This document shows, in pieces, positions 45,027 to 54,350 of a stretch of DNA of 64,000 bases (within the stretch, counting starts at the first letter, position 1; each line of letters opens with the position of its first letter). The translations under genes and the position numbers were made by a program. The DNA comes from Arenibacter troitsensis (GTDB lineage Bacteria; Bacteroidota; Bacteroidia; Flavobacteriales; Flavobacteriaceae), in assembly GCF_900177645.1 (NCBI RefSeq), contig NZ_FXAO01000006.1, positions 62,001 through 126,000 on the forward strand. Reading direction: 5' to 3'. The notes beneath the pieces are model-generated. The model was not told the DNA's origin, searched no databases, and saw only the letters and a list, made by a program, of their open reading frames with translations.

Positions 45027-46610
45027 ATGAAAACAAGAAACATATTTTTATACATTTTGATGATTTTCTCCTTCCTTGGTTGTGAGAAGTTTTTGGAAGA
45101 AGAACCTAGAGCCCTTATTGCCCCAGAAACCTTTTTTGCTTCAGAAAATGACGCAAGACAAGCGGTAAATGGTATATATGGTATTTTAAAGAATAATTCC
45201 ATTTATGGACAGGTAGGACTTGACCACTTTTATGACAATGGAGCTGACATTATTGAACCTAACCGTTCTGCAAATTTCGTAGAACCCATAGGAAATTATT
45301 CAATGAACGAGGCTTTGGCAGATGTATCCGTTCAAAAAATGAGTGTTTCAGATACTTGGAAGGATCTTTATAGAATCATTTTCAGTGCAAATATTATAAT
45401 AGATAGGGTTACTGGCAATACCGCTATAAGTCAGGATGCACAAATAGATATTATTGCCGAAACTACATTTATACGTGCTTTGTGTTATTGGCATATCACC
45501 AACCTTTGGGGTGCAGCTCCCTATTATACAGAACCACTAACAATAGATGAAGTTAGGGTACTGGGAAGAACCGATAAGGAAACTATAGTAAATGGTGTTT
45601 TGGCAGACCTACAATTTGCCCAAGCCAATTTGCAGGATTCTTATACTGGGAATCAAAGTGGTAGGGCTTCCAAATGGGCAGCGGCAATAATAGAAGCTAA
45701 AATTTATATGCAGCAAAAAAAGTGGCAGCCTGGATTGGACAAATGCATACAAATTATAAATCAATCCCCACATTCACTTTTACCAACCTATGCGGAAGTA
45801 TTTGATCCTTCCAATGAATATAATTCCGAGATTATTTGGTCCTTGGATTTTGCAAAAGATATCAGAAGTCAGTTTGAAGAAGGTACGGTTCGTGAAGACG
45901 GCACACTGCCGGCCGCATTTGGTAATGGTAACTGGAGACCTAGTATGTTTAGCCCCCGTTTAAGGGATGAGCCCAAGAACTCAAGTGAACGAAGTGCCTT
46001 GGCGGCAGCACTAAATGAACGAGGTGAAGCATTTAATGGAACCGGTCTCCAAGTAGCTTCTAAGGATTTTGCTGAAAAGTTTCCCTTGAACGACTTAAGG
46101 AGGCCTTTGAATATTGCGGACACCTATTTAGGCTTTGAATTGAATTTTCCTTATATGCCCAAATTTTGGAATTTGGATGTGAATAACTCCCCGCGATTCA
46201 ACCATTCGGACAACAGACTTGTTTTTCGTTTGGCCGATGTTTATTTAATGGCTGCAGAATGTGAAAACGAAATTAATGGTCCGGCTAACGCATATCAGTA
46301 TATTCACCCCATTAGACAACGTGCATATAATACCCAAGCAGAGTGGGAACTGGTTGGTCTTAGTCAGCAAGAGTTTAGGGAAGCCATTTATGACGAACGT
46401 AAATGGGAACTGGCTGGTGAATGCTTTAGAAGATATGATTTAATTAGATGGGGGATTCTCTTGAATGTTGTACAAAATCTAGAATACCGATTCTGGAAAC
46501 CAAATGAAAACATTAAACCGTATCATGTATTATTGCCCATTCCCTTGCAAGAACTGGAATTAAATCCGGCTTTATTGGATGCTGACCCAACGAACAATGG
46601 ATATCGTTAG
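45027..46610 (+). CDS. SusD/RagB-family glycan-binding lipoprotein
   Basis: A 527-residue lipoprotein (lipidated Cys at residue 19, then EKFLEEEPRALIAPETFF). The SusD core is recognisable in FIRALCYWHITNLWGAAPYYTEPL and in the C-terminal IYDERKWELAGECFRRYDLIRWG. It pairs with the SusC gene 11 bp upstream. A strong terminator follows at 46692, so the SusCD transcript seems to end here and the enzyme genes downstream have their own promoter. Confidence 0.95.
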   Translation: MKTRNIFLYILMIFSFLGCEKFLEEEPRALIAPETFFASENDARQAVNGIYGILKNNSIYGQVGLDHFYDNGADIIEPNRSANFVEPIGNYSMNEALADVSVQKMSVSDTWKDLYRIIFSANIIIDRVTGNTAISQDAQIDIIAETTFIRALCYWHITNLWGAAPYYTEPLTIDEVRVLGRTDKETIVNGVLADLQFAQANLQDSYTGNQSGRASKWAAAIIEAKIYMQQKKWQPGLDKCIQIINQSPHSLLPTYAEVFDPSNEYNSEIIWSLDFAKDIRSQFEEGTVREDGTLPAAFGNGNWRPSMFSPRLRDEPKNSSERSALAAALNERGEAFNGTGLQVASKDFAEKFPLNDLRRPLNIADTYLGFELNFPYMPKFWNLDVNNSPRFNHSDNRLVFRLADVYLMAAECENEINGPANAYQYIHPIRQRAYNTQAEWELVGLSQQEFREAIYDERKWELAGECFRRYDLIRWGILLNVVQNLEYRFWKPNENIKPYHVLLPIPLQELELNPALLDADPTNNGYR

Positions 46611-47019
46611 GAGGTACAAATAATAATGTTTCCCAAGCATTATTCGGTTTGGAAATATAAATTTTTGGTTAGTTTGAATTAGTTGGTGAGGTGGGGCAAA
46701 AAGTTATTTTGCCCCATTTTTTTCACCCTATTCAATTAAGGTCAAATGGCCTATTCGACCTCCAAGATAATATTAAGACACTATATATCATGTACGTTTT
46801 GGAGATGCACAGGTTGAACTTTTAACCATGGCGACAGGGATAAGCTAATAGATTTTGTCTTCTATTTATCACAGCACTGGAAGTGTATTTTTTCCTTTGC
46901 AAAACCGAAACTGGATGGTACAGGATAGATAATACGCAAAGTTGGAATAACTTTCCCAAATCCATTTTTACCTCGCCTCCTTTGAATGAATTTTATATAA
47001 TGAGACATACTTTTGAAAG
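46611..47019. other. Intergenic region with terminator and presumed promoter
   Basis: About 410 bp. The left third holds the susD terminator (46692-46723). The rest must carry the promoter of the plus-strand enzyme run starting at 47020. No distinct promoter could be assigned. Confidence 0.45.
46692..46723 (+). terminator. Rho-independent terminator after susD
   Basis: A perfect 10-bp stem TGGGGCAAAA / TTTTGCCCCA with a 5-nt loop is followed by a T-run (46717-46723), 82 bp after the susD stop. Confidence 0.9.
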
Positions 47020-49041
47020 ATGAAAACTAAAACCCTGTTCATATTAACTACAGTTCTGAGTGCAACTAGTTTAGTCTTAAACGCCCAAAAATCCGAATTT
47101 ACGCAACCCGTTGTAGGTGAAGAAAATAATTATGAAGAAAAAGAAGGCCTCGTAATTATTGAAGCAGAATACTTTTACAAGCAAAGTAATTATGAAAAGA
47201 GACAATGGTACAGAACTTCAAAATTGGAATCCCCACAGCTGGGTCAAGATGTTGAGGAAAATCCTTTAAATAGTGCCAGCAATAATGCTTATATTGAAAT
47301 ATTGCCCGATACCAGGATCAACCATTCTGATAAACTGATACATGGGGAAAACTTCTCCAATGACCCAGGAAAAGCAGCCATAGTTCATTATAAAGTAAAA
47401 ATAAATAATCCAGGGCGTTATTATATTTGGGCAAGGGCATTCAGTACGGGTAGCGAAGATAACAGCATACATGTCGGATTAAATAATGAGTGGCCTGTCC
47501 ATGGGCAAAGAATGCAATGGTGCGAAGGCAAGAATAAATGGACTTGGGAAAGTAAGCAAAGAACAAAAGACGTGCATTGTGGGGTACCTAATAAAATTTA
47601 TTTGAACATCGAGAAAAGTGGTATACACGATATTCAGTTTAGTATGCGTGAGGACGGTTTTGTATTTGACAAATTTCTCATGACAAACGACATTGATTAT
47701 ATCCCAAAAGAACAAGGGACCGCAGTGTCAGCTTCGTTACCCGTGACAACTTACTTCCAGACCATTTCCTCCACCGTTTTAGAGAACAAGACACTACCTG
47801 TGGATGATTTTCCAATTGGTGAAACCGGTTTTTATAGGGATGCAGACGGTAAATGGCTCGCCATAGAACCAGAAAAAAATAAAGAAGCCCAAACAACTAC
47901 CACCTTTAATTTTAAAAGTGCCAATTATGACATTTTGTTGGTTGCCGTAGGTGAAAATGATGGACGATCAAAGTTTACGATACGCATTAATGACAAAGAA
48001 CTAGGGTCATATTCCCCTCCATTGGCCAAGAAAATATTTGAAGAGGGTAAAAATTATAATGCATTGTGGGAAAACGTTAGCCTAAAAAAAGGAGACAAAA
48101 TTTCAGTAAAGTCGATAATTGGAAGTGAGGATGGTAAAGAGTGGGCAAGAGGCCGCTGGTCTGGAATAATTTTCACTCCCGTGGGGAAAGGAAAAGAAGT
48201 ACAGCAAACACCATTTGACCCATCTCCTGAAGAAACGGAAATAACAAAATTAACCATTAAACCTCCAATGGGACGTATTGCCATTGTGGCCGATGGCAAT
48301 TCGCCAGACCCGGATGACCTTGGCGGAACCGCAGTTTCAATTGCTTTACTACGGGCTTCGGGACTGGAAAATAGACTGGTTCATTATTCACACAGTTGTG
48401 ATTTGGCAGGTGACAACAGGATTTCAGAAGCGGCTGAAAAGGAAAGACATGCATTGATGCAAGCTGCCTGCGATGTAACCGCTAGACGCTGGGGTGGTTT
48501 TGATGGACTAACTTTCTTGGATGCAAAATGGCAAAAAGAGAAAACTGTTAAGGATCTGAGTGCAGCCATTAATGCTTCTTCCAAAGAAGATCCCTTATGG
48601 ATTATTGAAGCTGGTGAGCCGGATATTATTGGAATGGCATTGGCAGCATCGAAAAAATCCAAACACAAATATGTAAAAGTGATAACACATCACCCGGCAA
48701 ATGATGATGCCGGTGATTTTTATACGTGGCAGCAAATATTGGATTTTGGGGTTGAAGAAGTTCGCATCCCGGACCAAAACACAAACTTAAAAGTAGCATT
48801 ACCGGAATGGGATTGGGCAAAAAACCACCCGGATCCTAGAGTGCAATGGGTCTGGATACAAGGAAAAATTGCAGAGGTTGACGATGTCGTTACATTTCAA
48901 AAAGGAAAGTGGGACTGTTCAGATGCCGGTATGGTATTGTATTGGATTACAGGGGCCACCAATGGCGGTCTTACTTTGGGCACCGTTAATGATATTAAAA
49001 AAATATTGTTGTACTTTATTGAAAATTCCAAAGATCATTGA
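47020..49041 (+). CDS. Secreted nucleoside-hydrolase-like protein with N-terminal carbohydrate-binding-type domain
   Basis: A 673-residue protein with signal peptide (residues 1-22). Residues about 45-235 (VIIEAEYFYKQSNYEKRQWYRTS, PGRYYIWARAFSTG) resemble the GH115-C/CBM-like beta-sandwich found on sulfatases and glycosidases. Residues about 265-395 form a second beta-rich part. Residues about 405-670 resemble the nucleoside hydrolase fold, with RIAIVADGNSPDPDDLGGTA in place of the DxDxDD calcium motif, and a later EAGEPDIIGMAL. A secreted nucleoside hydrolase would be odd in a glycan locus; a glycosidase acting on another N- or O-ribosyl-like bond is possible. It leads the plus-strand enzyme run (ThuA protein next, 39-bp gap). 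Confidence 0.6.
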   Translation: MKTKTLFILTTVLSATSLVLNAQKSEFTQPVVGEENNYEEKEGLVIIEAEYFYKQSNYEKRQWYRTSKLESPQLGQDVEENPLNSASNNAYIEILPDTRINHSDKLIHGENFSNDPGKAAIVHYKVKINNPGRYYIWARAFSTGSEDNSIHVGLNNEWPVHGQRMQWCEGKNKWTWESKQRTKDVHCGVPNKIYLNIEKSGIHDIQFSMREDGFVFDKFLMTNDIDYIPKEQGTAVSASLPVTTYFQTISSTVLENKTLPVDDFPIGETGFYRDADGKWLAIEPEKNKEAQTTTTFNFKSANYDILLVAVGENDGRSKFTIRINDKELGSYSPPLAKKIFEEGKNYNALWENVSLKKGDKISVKSIIGSEDGKEWARGRWSGIIFTPVGKGKEVQQTPFDPSPEETEITKLTIKPPMGRIAIVADGNSPDPDDLGGTAVSIALLRASGLENRLVHYSHSCDLAGDNRISEAAEKERHALMQAACDVTARRWGGFDGLTFLDAKWQKEKTVKDLSAAINASSKEDPLWIIEAGEPDIIGMALAASKKSKHKYVKVITHHPANDDAGDFYTWQQILDFGVEEVRIPDQNTNLKVALPEWDWAKNHPDPRVQWVWIQGKIAEVDDVVTFQKGKWDCSDAGMVLYWITGATNGGLTLGTVNDIKKILLYFIENSKDH

Positions 49042-49080
49042 ACAAACATTACCTTATAACCCTAATATATTAGCAATGCC

Positions 49081-50043
49081 ATGAAATTATACCTCACTTA
49101 CCTCCTACTACTATTATCTCTATCGATTACCGCACAAAGTAAAATGAAAGTGCTTATCGTTGACGGTCAAAACAATCATCTTGTTTGGCCCAAATCTACC
49201 ATTATGATGAAGCAATATCTAGAAGAAACAGGCCTTTTTGAGGTTGATATCCAACGTACCCAATACCTGTGGAAGGCAGAACGGGAAACGGATTATTTAC
49301 CCCTTGCAAAAACTGGAAAAAGTGAAATATTGGAACAACCCAAAACAGACCCGGCATTTAGTCCTGATTTTGAAAAGTATGATGTGGTCATATCCAACTT
49401 CGGATGGAAGGCAGCTCCATGGCCCATGGAAACCCAAAAATCGTTCGAAGTCTATATACAAAATGGAGGCGGATTTGTAAGTGTCCATGCCGCCAACAAC
49501 TCCTTTCCAGAATGGGAGGCCTATAATAAGATGATAGGCTTAGGGGGTTGGGGAGATAGGACCGAAAAAGACGGCCCTTATGTTTATTATGACAATGTGG
49601 GCAATAAGGTGATCGACACAAGCGAGGGAGCGGCCGGTGCCCATGGGGACAGACACCATTTTCCAGTTACCGTTCAACATATAGACCATCCAATAACCAA
49701 GGGTATGCCCAAGGTGTGGATGACCGGTATTGATGAATGTTATGCCAAATTACGTGGTCCGGCCGAAAATATGACGGTATTGGCCACCGGTAAGGACTTA
49801 AGTGAAAATGCCCCTACGGACCGTCAAGAACCTGTGCTTATGACCATAAAATATGGCAAGGGACGTATATTTCACAACGCTTTGGGCCACGATACCGATT
49901 CTTTTGAAAATGTTGGGTTTATCGTTTCCTTTTTGCGGGGAACGGAATGGGCTGCATCGGGTAAGGTATCGCAAGTCATCCCAATCGATTTTCCAACAGC
50001 ACAAGAACCTAGGCAACGAACATTTAAGCTTGCCAACCATTAA
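49081..50043 (+). CDS. Secreted ThuA-like domain protein
   Basis: A 320-residue protein with a signal peptide (to about residue 19). The ThuA-like glutamine-amidotransferase-related fold shows in MKVLIVDGQNNHLVWPKSTIMM, YDVVISNFGWKA, VHAANNSFPEWEAYNKMIGLGGWG and GHDTDSF. ThuA proteins are frequent in glycan-degradation loci, yet their catalytic role is poorly known; roles in trehalose or disaccharide processing have been suggested. It follows the nucleoside-hydrolase-like gene and precedes a small orphan frame and a sulfatase. Confidence 0.85.
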   Translation: MKLYLTYLLLLLSLSITAQSKMKVLIVDGQNNHLVWPKSTIMMKQYLEETGLFEVDIQRTQYLWKAERETDYLPLAKTGKSEILEQPKTDPAFSPDFEKYDVVISNFGWKAAPWPMETQKSFEVYIQNGGGFVSVHAANNSFPEWEAYNKMIGLGGWGDRTEKDGPYVYYDNVGNKVIDTSEGAAGAHGDRHHFPVTVQHIDHPITKGMPKVWMTGIDECYAKLRGPAENMTVLATGKDLSENAPTDRQEPVLMTIKYGKGRIFHNALGHDTDSFENVGFIVSFLRGTEWAASGKVSQVIPIDFPTAQEPRQRTFKLANH

Positions 50044-50054
50044 ACGAGTATGCT

Positions 50055-50423
50055 GTGCAGTATTTAACAACAACTATAGATGTAGCTTTTTTAATCTCCA
50101 ATACCAGTCCTAATCCTTTTGGACAAATTGATATCGACCTTCCCATAAAAAAATTGAAATATAATGAATGGATACCCCTTTTGGGCCGAACCCTATCGCA
50201 ATGGATAGTGTGGACCGGCATAAATGAACCTTCAGTAAAAAGCCTTCCACAGAACTATAAACAGGATGAACGTGGTAAAAATAAAGCCTCCATAGGACAT
50301 GGAGATTCAATGGGTATATTTAAAGTGGCCAAAGTGGATGGGGATTGCTTTATGCAGGACATTAATATTCGTCCTATTTTGGAATTTCATGATTGGATTA
50401 AAAACGAAGCTGGGCTCCAATAG
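50055..50423 (+). CDS. Small protein of unknown function (possible gene remnant), GTG start
   Basis: An open frame of 122 codons starting with GTG at 50055, 11 bp after the ThuA stop, and ending 45 bp before the sulfatase. No signal peptide, cysteine pattern or known motif is recognised. Its C-terminus (CFMQDINIRPILEFHDWIKNEAGLQ) resembles that of a decayed frame at 62038-62447 (CFIKDIHFSPNLKIPDWIKKEAEFKL), which also precedes a sulfatase copy. That shared tail in two copies suggests a real gene or the 3' end of a longer gene. The absence of an ATG and the short length make truncation likely. Confidence 0.4.
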   Translation: MQYLTTTIDVAFLISNTSPNPFGQIDIDLPIKKLKYNEWIPLLGRTLSQWIVWTGINEPSVKSLPQNYKQDERGKNKASIGHGDSMGIFKVAKVDGDCFMQDINIRPILEFHDWIKNEAGLQ

Positions 50424-50468
50424 TACTTAAAACAACAATTAACTGAGAACTTAATACAGACGGATAAG

Positions 50469-52226
50469 ATGAATTTATTCAAAACAAATACTAGGCCTTC
50501 AGTAATTATTTACTTGGTAGGAATACTGATGGTCGGTTGCCAAACAGGGCCCAAGAATAGTGAAAAAGAAATTGCAATAGCAAGCCCGATCCAATTGGGG
50601 GAGCAACCCAATATTTTGTGGTTGGTAACAGAAGATATGGGACCCTACATTCCGTCTTTTGGTGATTCCACTATTGTGACACCTAATTTAAGTCGCTTGG
50701 CTGCAGAAGGTGTGGTATATCCAAATTTGTATTCTACTTCAGGAGTTTGCGCTCCCAGTAGGGCTGCCATTATAATGGGGATGTACCCTTCCAGTATTGG
50801 GGCAAACCATATGCGCACCACGTCCTATACCGAGGTTACCGGGTTGCCCTCATACGGGGCAGTACCCCCACCTCAAGCCCGTATGGTTAGTGAACTACTT
50901 CGTATGAACGGTTATTACTGCTCCAATAATTATAAGGAAGATTATCAATTTGAAGCCCCTAAAACAGCCTGGGACGAAAGTAGTCCCTATGCCCATTGGC
51001 GCAATCGTGATGAAAATCAACCCTTCTTTTCAGTGTTCAATTTTACGGAAACACATGAGTCGGGACTTTTTGAGCCCTATGGTTTTAGGAATATAGAAAC
51101 AAGGCATTATCACGAGGGGGATAGATCTTACAAATGGGATGGAAATCGTATGGCAGAAGAGGAAACGCCAATACATTTGCCAAAAGATACAGAGTTTGAT
51201 ATTCCCCCATACCTTCCGGATACTCCCAAAGTACGGAGGGATATGTGGAAGCTATACAATAATGTGGCGGAAATGGACAAGCAGGTCGGGGCCGTATTAA
51301 AGCAGTTGGAGGAGGAGGGGCTATTGGAAAATACTATCATCTTTTTCTATGGTGACCATGGCGGACCCCTGCCCAGGGAAAAGCGGTTGATCTATGATTC
51401 CGGTTTAAACACCCCAATGATCATAAGGTTTCCAAAAAAACAACTTGCAGGGACAAAAGATACCCAACTGCTCAGTTTTGTAGATTTTGCCCCTACCCTT
51501 TTATCCCTTATAGGAATTGAGCCTCCCCCCTATATGCAAGGACAGGCGTTTTTAGGGGAATATAAGGCTTTAAACGAGCGCAAATATATTCATGGTGCAG
51601 CGGATCGTTTTGACGGATTTACCGATGCCATCCGTGCCGTTCGCGATGACCAATTTAAGTATATTAGAAATTATAGGCCGGAACAAGGATATTATTTACC
51701 AGTGGAATATAGGGAAAGGATTCCTACCATGCAGGAATTGTTGCGTTTGCGCGATGAAGGGAATTTGGATAGCATACAAGCACTTTGGTTTAGGGAACAG
51801 AAGGATCCGGAAGAATTGTATGATTGCATTAACGATCCCCATGAATTACATAATTTGGCACAAAACCCGGATTATAGTTCAAAAATGGAAGAATTACGAG
51901 CCGAAATGGATCGGTGGCTAAATGAAATTGGGGATGTGCCCAACCTTCCTGAAGCAGAATTGATAGCCAATCTTTGGAATGGTGCCAAAACCCAACCAAT
52001 AACTTCAGCACCCAACATAACCTCATCCAACAATAAAACAACACTTGAATGTGCTACTGATGGAGCTTCTATAGGGTATAAAATAATAGATAAGGATGGC
52101 ACTACCCCAAAAGTATGGTCGGTTTATCAAAAACCATTTGAGGTTCCTGCGGGAAGTGTTCTAATCGCTCAAGCTTATAGGATTGGATTTGTGCCCAGTG
52201 AAATAGTGGAAACAAAAATTGAGTAA
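50469..52226 (+). CDS. Sulfatase lipoprotein with C-terminal CHB_HEX_C-like domain
   Basis: A 585-residue type I sulfatase. The lipobox LMVGC puts the lipidated Cys at residue 24. NILWLVTEDMG is the N-terminal metal site, and VCAPSRAAIIMG is the catalytic motif (C94 to formylglycine). FYGDHGGPLP follows near residue 295, with a conserved sulfatase C-terminal region. Residues about 515-585 resemble a chitobiase/hexosaminidase C-terminal beta-module (ECATDGASIGYKI). It desulfates the island-2 glycan at the cell surface or in the periplasm. A heavily decayed direct copy lies at 62488-63164. Confidence 0.93.
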   Translation: MNLFKTNTRPSVIIYLVGILMVGCQTGPKNSEKEIAIASPIQLGEQPNILWLVTEDMGPYIPSFGDSTIVTPNLSRLAAEGVVYPNLYSTSGVCAPSRAAIIMGMYPSSIGANHMRTTSYTEVTGLPSYGAVPPPQARMVSELLRMNGYYCSNNYKEDYQFEAPKTAWDESSPYAHWRNRDENQPFFSVFNFTETHESGLFEPYGFRNIETRHYHEGDRSYKWDGNRMAEEETPIHLPKDTEFDIPPYLPDTPKVRRDMWKLYNNVAEMDKQVGAVLKQLEEEGLLENTIIFFYGDHGGPLPREKRLIYDSGLNTPMIIRFPKKQLAGTKDTQLLSFVDFAPTLLSLIGIEPPPYMQGQAFLGEYKALNERKYIHGAADRFDGFTDAIRAVRDDQFKYIRNYRPEQGYYLPVEYRERIPTMQELLRLRDEGNLDSIQALWFREQKDPEELYDCINDPHELHNLAQNPDYSSKMEELRAEMDRWLNEIGDVPNLPEAELIANLWNGAKTQPITSAPNITSSNNKTTLECATDGASIGYKIIDKDGTTPKVWSVYQKPFEVPAGSVLIAQAYRIGFVPSEIVETKIE

Positions 52227-52534
52227 AACATAGGACCATATGTAGTTCAGGCAATTCTATGTTCATCTGTAAAACCCTATTTCAATAGCAGCGTGATTTC
52301 TTTAAGCCCTAACTTGGAAATTAAGTTAGGAACCCACATCATTCAAATAAAGTATAACCCGTCATAGCAGTACAGAGCAGGATGCGCTTTTTTATTTTGT
52401 ATGCTATATTGAAACGCTTTTCATACCAAACTTCTTTGCGGGTATGATAAACAATTAAAATATTGATTAAATTACCTATTACTAGTGAATTTAAACTGTA
52501 ACAGGTCCATACATATAACATTTAATTAAAGAGA
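52227..52534. other. Intergenic region with a small hairpin
   Basis: About 308 bp between sulfatase and GMC oxidoreductase. An 8-bp inverted repeat CCTAACTT / AAGTTAGG lies at 52308-52330, without a T-run, so terminator function is doubtful. Nothing else recognised. Confidence 0.4.
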
Positions 52535-54235
52535 ATGTCAGTAGAATCGAATACAAATACTTTTGACGCCATTGTAGTAGGAACAGGAATAAGTGGCGGC
52601 TGGGCTGCAAAGGAGCTATGCGAGAACGGTCTTAAAACCTTGGTTTTGGAACGTGGAAGAATGGTAAAACACGTGCAGGACTATCCCACTATGAACCTTG
52701 ATCCTTGGGATCTGCCCAATGCCGGGGAGACCCCTGCAAATATAAAGGCAAAATACCCAAAACAATCCCGTTGGGGCTTTGATGAGACTACCCGGCATTT
52801 CTTTAATGACGATTCGGAATATGATTATGCCGAAGCAAAACGTTTCGATTGGATTAGAGGTACACAGGTAGGTGGCCGGTCCCTGATATGGGGAAAACAA
52901 ACCTATCGTTGGTCAGATTTGGATTTTGAAGCCAATGCCAAGGATGGCATTGGGGTTGATTGGCCCATACGTTACAAAGATATTGAGCCCTGGTATGCCC
53001 ATGTAGAAAAACATATTGGTGTTAGTGGTGAAGCTTTAGGGCTACCTCATTTGCCCGATAGTGTATTCTTAAAGCCTATGGAGTTGAACTGTGTTGAAGA
53101 ACATTTGAAAAAAGGTATTTCAGAAAATTATGATGATCGTGTTTTAACTATCGGGAGAGTGGCACATATTACCGAAGGCACAAAACCCGGGGCAGGAAGG
53201 ATTAGTTGTCAGTACAGAAACCGATGCAAACGAGGCTGCCCTTATGGTGCCTACTTCAGTTCAAATTCGTCAACAATACCCATGGCCGAAGCCACTGGAA
53301 ATATGACCATAAGGCCAGATTCCATCGTATCCGAGGTACTATATGACAAGGATAAAAAGAGAGCTACAGGGGTTAGAATAATCGATGCCAACACTAAGGA
53401 AGTGATGGAATTTAGATCTAAAATTGTATTTCTATGTGCCTCGTCCATGGCCTCCACGGCCATATTGATGCAATCCAAATCAGAGGCTTTCCCGAACGGA
53501 ATGGGCAATGCTAGTGGGGAATTGGGCCACAACATTATGGACCATCAACTGGGCGGGGGCGCCAATGGAAAAATTGAAGGATACGATGATAAGTATTACA
53601 AAGGACGAAGACCTAACGGATTTTATATTCCTAGGTTTAGAAACGTAAATAATTCTTCCAAAAAATTAGATTTCATACGGGGATATGGCTATCAAGGTAG
53701 TGCCGGCCGTAGTGATTTTAGTACGTTCATCCCGGAGTATGCCTATGGAAAGGAATTTAAGGAGGCCGTGTTTCAACCAGGAGAATGGCGAATTAATCTA
53801 GGGGGCTTCGGAGAAGTATTGCCGTACCACGAGAACCATATGTATCTCGATTATGACAAACTGGATAAGTTTGGCCTGCCCACTATTGTATTTGATGCAG
53901 AGTTTAAGGAAAATGAGAAGCGTATGAAAAAAGATTGGATAGAACAAGCGCAGGAAATGCTGGAAAATGCCGGTTTTAAAGAGGTAAGGGCCAACCATAG
54001 GGAATCCTATATGGGTGGAGGAATACACGAGATGGGAACTGCTAGAATGGGCAGAGACCCTAAGACTTCGGTCTTAAATAAATATAATCAACTTCATGAA
54101 GTACCCAATGTATATGTAACTGATGGTGCTTGTATGACCTCTGCAGGCTGCCAAAACCCTTCCTTGACCTATATGGCCTTAACGGCAAGAGCGGCAAATC
54201 ATGCGGTTACAGAGCTGAAAAAAATGAATTTATAA
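52535..54235 (+). CDS. GMC-family FAD-dependent oxidoreductase
   Basis: A 566-residue choline/glucose-dehydrogenase-type flavoprotein. The FAD motif AIVVGTGISGGWAAKEL (Gly16-Gly18-Gly21) is at the N-terminus. WIRGTQVGGRSLIWGKQTYRW is the FAD-contacting segment, GGGIHEMGTARMGRDP has the catalytic His, and CQNPSLTYMALTARAANHA is the C-terminal motif. No signal peptide or Tat motif is seen. Related enzymes pair with a small gluconate-dehydrogenase subunit 3, which is not seen next to it. It probably oxidises a sugar or sugar acid from the glycan. It ends the plus-strand run; a bidirectional terminator follows. Confidence 0.9.
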   Translation: MSVESNTNTFDAIVVGTGISGGWAAKELCENGLKTLVLERGRMVKHVQDYPTMNLDPWDLPNAGETPANIKAKYPKQSRWGFDETTRHFFNDDSEYDYAEAKRFDWIRGTQVGGRSLIWGKQTYRWSDLDFEANAKDGIGVDWPIRYKDIEPWYAHVEKHIGVSGEALGLPHLPDSVFLKPMELNCVEEHLKKGISENYDDRVLTIGRVAHITEGTKPGAGRISCQYRNRCKRGCPYGAYFSSNSSTIPMAEATGNMTIRPDSIVSEVLYDKDKKRATGVRIIDANTKEVMEFRSKIVFLCASSMASTAILMQSKSEAFPNGMGNASGELGHNIMDHQLGGGANGKIEGYDDKYYKGRRPNGFYIPRFRNVNNSSKKLDFIRGYGYQGSAGRSDFSTFIPEYAYGKEFKEAVFQPGEWRINLGGFGEVLPYHENHMYLDYDKLDKFGLPTIVFDAEFKENEKRMKKDWIEQAQEMLENAGFKEVRANHRESYMGGGIHEMGTARMGRDPKTSVLNKYNQLHEVPNVYVTDGACMTSAGCQNPSLTYMALTARAANHAVTELKKMNL

Positions 54236-54299
54236 TCTAAAAGATTAAGTTTATTTTAAGCGCTTATTGCCATTTCAACTTTGGACAATGCCTAAATTG

Positions 54300-54328
54300 A
54301 AAAACCCCGACCAATTGTCGGGGTTTTT
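54300..54328. terminator. Bidirectional terminator between GMC oxidoreductase and GH78
   Basis: The stem CCCCGAC / GTCGGGG with a 5-nt loop is flanked by A5 on the left and T5 on the right, so it can stop the plus-strand GMC transcript and the convergent minus-strand GH78 transcript. Confidence 0.9.
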
Positions 54329-54350
54329 GTGTAATCATATGCTACTGGTG

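Noticed and set aside
47008-47015. TACTTTTG as a Bacteroidota -7 box for the gene at 47020
   Set aside because: It matches TAnnTTTG but lies only 4 bp before the ATG, and no -33 box at proper spacing is seen.
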